In this document: one piece after another, positions 40,752 through 43,478 of the stretch | Numbering within the stretch: position 1 is the first letter of the stretch | Layout: each line of letters begins with the position of its first letter | NCBI RefSeq assembly: GCF_014656095.1 | Contig: NZ_BNBT01000063.1 | Location: 1 to 43,478 of the forward strand | Direction: 5' to 3' | Length of the DNA: 43,478 nt | DNA from: Streptomyces longispororuber | Lineage (GTDB): Bacteria; Actinomycetota; Actinomycetes; Streptomycetales; Streptomycetaceae | Program-made: the position numbers and the translations under genes | Notes under the pieces: model-generated | The model's database searches: none | Told to the model about the DNA's origin: nothing | What the model saw: the letters and a program-made list of their open reading frames with translations, nothing else

Positions 40752-41315
40752 TCAGTAGTGCGTGATCCCGGCGGTCAGGGTGCGGGTCCAGGGCGCGGAG
40801 ACCGCCTCGGCGTCGATGGAGACCAGCAGGTGGCAGAGCATGCCGGTGGCGAAGAACCGCTGCACCTGCTCCTCGCTGCCGCCGGAGGCCCCGCGTACGT
40901 ACTCGACCGTGCGGGCGTACCCCGCCCGGACCGCCTCGCGGATCGCGGGCTCGGAGACCGCGGCGGCCTGGGCGTGCAACTGCACCAGCATGAGGTCGTT
41001 GTCGCTGATCAGCCGGGCGTAGGCGTCGCCCATCGAGTCCAGCACCGCCTCGGGGGCGCTGCTCGCGGCCTCGGCCGCACCGCCTTCGAGGGCGGCCCTG
41101 ACCCGGACGAAGCAGTGCTCGACGACCGCGGTGAACAGGGCTTCCTTGTTCGGGAAGAGCCGGTAGACGTACGCCTGCGAGATGCCGGCGGCCTTGGCCA
41201 CCTCCGTGGTCGTGGTCCCGAAGTACCCCCGTGCGGCGAAGGCGCCGATGGCGGTGCGCAGGACCGCTTCCCGTCGTTCTTCGGCCGTGGAGAGCCGACG
41301 GCGTTCCGTCTTCAT
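40752..41315 (-). CDS. TetR family transcriptional regulator
   Basis: 187 residues. The DNA-binding domain (about 11-60) reads REAVLRTAIGAFAARGYFGTTTTEVAKAAGISQAYVYRLFPNKEALF, a full TetR helix-turn-helix. The ligand domain contains LISDNDLMLVQLHAQAAAVSEPAIREAVRAGY, seen in TetR proteins (AcrR/SACE-type) that answer to lipophilic compounds. The ATG at 41315 directly follows operator copy B and lies six bases after the putative -10 box TTGAGT, so the gene is probably leaderless and autorepressed. It sits between the carotenoid oxygenase gene (same strand, 208 bases downstream) and the divergent SRPBCC-exporter pair, all of which have copies of the same operator. Confidence 0.92.
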   Translation of the reverse strand: MKTERRRLSTAEERREAVLRTAIGAFAARGYFGTTTTEVAKAAGISQAYVYRLFPNKEALFTAVVEHCFVRVRAALEGGAAEAASSAPEAVLDSMGDAYARLISDNDLMLVQLHAQAAAVSEPAIREAVRAGYARTVEYVRGASGGSEEQVQRFFATGMLCHLLVSIDAEAVSAPWTRTLTAGITHY

Positions 41316-41335
41316 GTGAGTACTCAATCACTCAC
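41316..41335. promoter_or_regulatory. operator copy B (tetR autoregulation)
   Basis: On the minus strand GTGAGTGATTGAGTACTCAC, 19 of 20 identical to copy C. It ends at the base before the tetR start codon and covers the -10 box. Confidence 0.8.
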
Positions 41336-41351
41336 TCTCGACGGGCGTCAA
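41322..41351 (-). promoter_or_regulatory. tetR promoter overlapping operator B
   Basis: On the minus strand TTGACG (41346-41351) and TTGAGT (41322-41327) are 18 bases apart, and six bases separate the -10 from the ATG. The -10 lacks the usual second-position A. Confidence 0.5.
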
Positions 41352-41397
41352 GGGGGCGCCCAGGCTGCGGCTCTGGCGCCGACGGGCGTGCTGGGTG

Positions 41398-41426
41398 TTG
41401 ACGCCTCCGTGGGTGAGTGGTTGAGT
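41398..41426 (+). promoter_or_regulatory. SRPBCC-exporter promoter overlapping operator C
   Basis: TTGACG (41398-41403) and TTGAGT (41421-41426) are 17 bases apart, the same pair of hexamers as in the divergent tetR promoter. The -10 lies inside operator C. Confidence 0.5.
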
Positions 41427-41432
41427 ACTCAC
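41413..41432. promoter_or_regulatory. operator copy C (SRPBCC-exporter promoter)
   Basis: GTGAGTGGTTGAGTACTCAC, with GTGAGT and ACTCAC arms around an 8-base centre. It starts 82 bases before the SRPBCC start codon. Confidence 0.8.
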
Positions 41433-41438
41433 ACCTGA

Positions 41439-41458
41439 GTGAGTGGTCGACCACACAC
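41439..41458. promoter_or_regulatory. operator copy D (second site at the SRPBCC promoter)
   Basis: GTGAGTGGTCGACCACACAC is palindromic at 18 of 20 positions and matches copy C at 16 of 20. It is 26 bases downstream of C, just past the expected transcription start. Confidence 0.65.
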
Positions 41459-41494
41459 ACATGCCGCCATCACCACACCCTGGGAGGAATCCTC

Positions 41495-42037
41495 ATGTTC
41501 GCCTTCGCCACCGCCCTCCTCGCCGCGCTGCCCCTGGCCTTCGGGAGCTCGGGCCCCGCGCCGGTGGGCATCGACGAGAAGGCCCCGGTCATCAGCCGCG
41601 ACGACATCGTCATCCACGCGCCCCTGGACCGCGTGTGGCGCATCCAGACGGACGTCGAGGGCTGGCCCGCCTGGCAGCCGGGCGTCAGCTCCTCCGTCAA
41701 GCGGACCCCCGGACCGCTGCGGCCGGGCTCCTCCTGGGTCTGGTCCACCGAGGGCCTGGAGGACATCACCTCGACGGTCGAGCAGGTGCGGCCGAAGCGC
41801 CGCATCGTCTGGGGCGGGCCCGCCCAGGGCATCACCGCCGTGCACGTGTGGACCTTCACGCCGGTCAAGGGCGGCGTCCACGTCCGCACCGAGGAGTCCT
41901 GGAGCGGCGCGCCCGTCGACGCCGACACCGCGTACCTCCAGAAGGCCCTGGACGCCTCCCTGGACGCCTGGCTGCACCACCTCAAGCAGCGGGCGGAGCA
42001 GCGCCACCCCAAGTCCCCGTGCGGCGAACGCGCCTGA
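41495..42037 (+). CDS. exported or membrane-anchored SRPBCC family protein
   Basis: 180 residues. The first 17 or so are hydrophobic (MFAFATALLAALPLAFG), then comes a full SRPBCC domain: DDIVIHAPLDRVWRIQTDVEGWPAWQPGVSSSV, SSWVWSTEGLEDITSTVEQV, KRRIVWGGPAQGITAVHVWTFTP, and the closing helix DTAYLQKALDASLDAWLHHLKQRAEQ. Such domains carry hydrophobic ligands or catalyse aromatic cyclisation; a leader on one is unusual. No lipobox Cys and no twin Arg are seen, so the segment may be a signal peptide or an anchor. GGGAGG precedes the ATG. It is followed after 128 bases by an exporter gene and sits behind operators C and D of the TetR regulator, so ligand handover to the exporter is an attractive guess. 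Confidence 0.85.
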   Translation: MFAFATALLAALPLAFGSSGPAPVGIDEKAPVISRDDIVIHAPLDRVWRIQTDVEGWPAWQPGVSSSVKRTPGPLRPGSSWVWSTEGLEDITSTVEQVRPKRRIVWGGPAQGITAVHVWTFTPVKGGVHVRTEESWSGAPVDADTAYLQKALDASLDAWLHHLKQRAEQRHPKSPCGERA

Positions 42038-42165
42038 CCCTGGTGCCGCGCGGGCGGGGCACGGCCCGGCCCCGGCACGGCTCCACGCTCTCCCGACCCG
42101 GACCCAGAGCCAGACCTAGACCCCGGCCCCAACCCCCGGCCCGCCCCCCGGTCCCGAAAGGCATC

Positions 42166-43478
42166 ATGTCCCTCCCGACGCCCGCCCCGCCCCCGCACCG
42201 CGCGGGCCCCGTCCTGGCCCTGCTGGCCGGTGCGCAGTTCCTCGTGGTGCTCAACACCTCCGTCGTGAACGTCGCCCTGCCCGCCGTCGGCCAGGACCTC
42301 CGGCTGACACCGGCCGGCCTGGCCTGGATCGTCAACGCCTACCTCATCGCCTTCGGGGCCCTGCTGCCCGTAGGCGGCCGCCTCACCGACCTGCTCGGCC
42401 ACCGCACCGCCTTCGTCGCGGGGCTCCTCCTCTTCGCCGCCGGGTCCCTCGCCGCGAGCGTCCCCTGGGGCTTCGGGCCCCTCGTCGCGGCCCGCGCGGT
42501 CCAGGGGGCCGGTGCGGCCCTGCTGTCACCGGCGGGGCTGGCGATCCTGCTGGCCCACTGGCCGCCGGGGCCCGGCCGCGGCCGGGCGCTCGGCGTCTGG
42601 GGCGCGGCCTCCGCGGCGGGCGGGGCCGCGGGCCTGGTGCGCGGCGTCGTGCTCACCGACGCCCTGGGCTGGTGGGCGGTGTTCGCCGTCAGCGCCCTCG
42701 TCGCCCTTTCGGGCCTGGTGGCCGCGCCGCTGCTCCTGGCGCGGGACGCGCGCGGGCGCGCGGCGCGCCTCGACGTGCCCGGCGCGCTGCTGGTCACGGC
42801 CGGGCTCACCCTCCTCGTCCACGGCCTGGGCGGCCAGGGCCACGCGCCGCTGCCCGGCTTCGTCGTCCCCGCGGCCGGGGTGCTGCTGCTCCTCGCGCTG
42901 GCGCCGGTCGAGCGGCGCGCGAGCGACCCCCTGCTGCCTCCGGCGCTGCTGCGCGACCGCGCGGTCGTGACGGGCAACGCCCTGATGCTGCTGCTGGGCG
43001 CCGCATGGGTCGCCACGTTCTTCTTCCTGCCGCTCTACCAGCAGAACGTCCTCGGTCACTCGCCCCTGGAGGCGGGGCTCGCCCAACTGCCGCTGGCCAC
43101 CTCCCTCATGGCGGCGTCCTGGGGTGCCGGGCGGCTGCGGGGCACGCTCCTGCCGGGGCTCCTCCTGCTCGCCGCCGGACTGCTCTGGCTCGCCCGGCTG
43201 CCGGTCGACGGGCACCTCATCGGCGACCTGCTCGGCCCCTCCGTGCTGATCGGCGCCGGCCTCGGGCTCGCCTTCGTGCCCCTGACCGCGCTGGGCGTCG
43301 CCACGGCGGAACCGCGGCACGCCGGGGTCGCGGGCGGGCTCGTCAACACCTCGCGGCAGGTCGGCGGCGCCCTCGGGCTCGCGGTCCTCACCCCCCTCGC
43401 CGCGCCCGCCGGGGTCACCCCCGCCGCCCACGAGCACGGCTACCGCCGCGCCCTCGTCGCGGCGGCCCTCGTCGCGCT
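42166..43478 (+). CDS. DHA2-family MFS exporter (3' partial)
   Basis: 437 residues are visible; the gene runs off the window. It is a drug:proton antiporter of the DHA2 group: helix 1 GAQFLVVLNTSVVNVALPAV, then LTPAGLAWIVNAYLIAFGALLPVGGRLTDLLGHR (motif A loop), AARAVQGAGAALLSPAGLAIL (helix 4), and later TFFFLPLYQQNVLGHSPLEAGLAQLP and HAGVAGGLVNTSRQVGGALGLAVL. The helix-5 motif C appears only weakly (SAAGGAAGLVRGVVL, where a GPxxGG would be expected), a small oddity. GAAAGG precedes the ATG at 42166. It follows the SRPBCC gene on the same strand and is probably co-transcribed from the TetR-controlled promoter, exporting the inducer or product of that module. Confidence 0.9.
   Translation, partial: MSLPTPAPPPHRAGPVLALLAGAQFLVVLNTSVVNVALPAVGQDLRLTPAGLAWIVNAYLIAFGALLPVGGRLTDLLGHRTAFVAGLLLFAAGSLAASVPWGFGPLVAARAVQGAGAALLSPAGLAILLAHWPPGPGRGRALGVWGAASAAGGAAGLVRGVVLTDALGWWAVFAVSALVALSGLVAAPLLLARDARGRAARLDVPGALLVTAGLTLLVHGLGGQGHAPLPGFVVPAAGVLLLLALAPVERRASDPLLPPALLRDRAVVTGNALMLLLGAAWVATFFFLPLYQQNVLGHSPLEAGLAQLPLATSLMAASWGAGRLRGTLLPGLLLLAAGLLWLARLPVDGHLIGDLLGPSVLIGAGLGLAFVPLTALGVATAEPRHAGVAGGLVNTSRQVGGALGLAVLTPLAAPAGVTPAAHEHGYRRALVAAALVA

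Overview
The window looks like a piece of a Streptomyces (or close actinomycete) chromosome. GC is very high, codon third positions are almost all G or C, GTG starts and GGAGG-type ribosome sites are common, and many genes seem to be read from leaderless transcripts with a TANNNT -10 box 6-7 bases before the start codon. The gene families are typical of streptomycetes: a complete ethylmalonyl-CoA gene set, a SpoIIE-type phosphatase fused to an anti-sigma-like kinase domain, several TetR regulators and DHA2 exporters. I see no tRNA, rRNA, CRISPR array, insertion sequence or prophage.

Layout. Bases 1-5188 (+): the end of a LuxR-type regulator, a gamma-glutamyltransferase homologue, an inositol-monophosphatase-family phosphatase, an FAD-dependent phytoene-dehydrogenase-like oxidoreductase and a macro-domain protein. 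5238-9604: alkylation repair (an Ada/AlkA fusion, then Ogt), facing a minus-strand NUDIX hydrolase with a possible DUF4326 remnant at its 3' end, and an ADP-ribosylglycohydrolase. 9752-14773: glycerate kinase, a DUF6183-like protein, a divergent SDR/MerR pair with a MerR-style promoter, and two small proteins, closed by a strong hairpin at 14807-14844.

14885-26137 is a minus-strand metabolic block: 3-hydroxyacyl-CoA dehydrogenase (an internal tandem duplication), TetR, ccr, ethylmalonyl-CoA mutase, CitE-like lyase, MaoC hydratase, acyl-CoA dehydrogenase, then psd and pssA. meaA-CitE and MaoC-acd overlap by ATGA. Together the enzymes convert acetoacetyl/crotonyl-CoA through ethylmalonyl-, methylsuccinyl-, mesaconyl- and methylmalyl-CoA to glyoxylate and propionyl-CoA, assimilating C2 units and supplying polyketide extender units. 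psd and pssA make phosphatidylethanolamine.

26513-34958: a HEAT-repeat protein, an SRPBCC protein divergent from a TetR with twin operators, a RidA homologue, a secreted S33-type peptidase, a Rv2578c-like radical SAM protein behind a perfect SOS box, another SRPBCC protein, a very strong hairpin terminator, and a DHA2 exporter fused to three beta-sandwich repeats. 35439-39021: the SpoIIE/HATPase protein and a methyltransferase, surrounded by intergenic minisatellites. 39191-43478: a carotenoid-oxygenase-family enzyme, a TetR regulator, a secreted SRPBCC protein and a DHA2 exporter cut by the window edge. These share four copies of a 20-base operator and look like a small self-contained inducible module. 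It is the best candidate here for an undescribed system.
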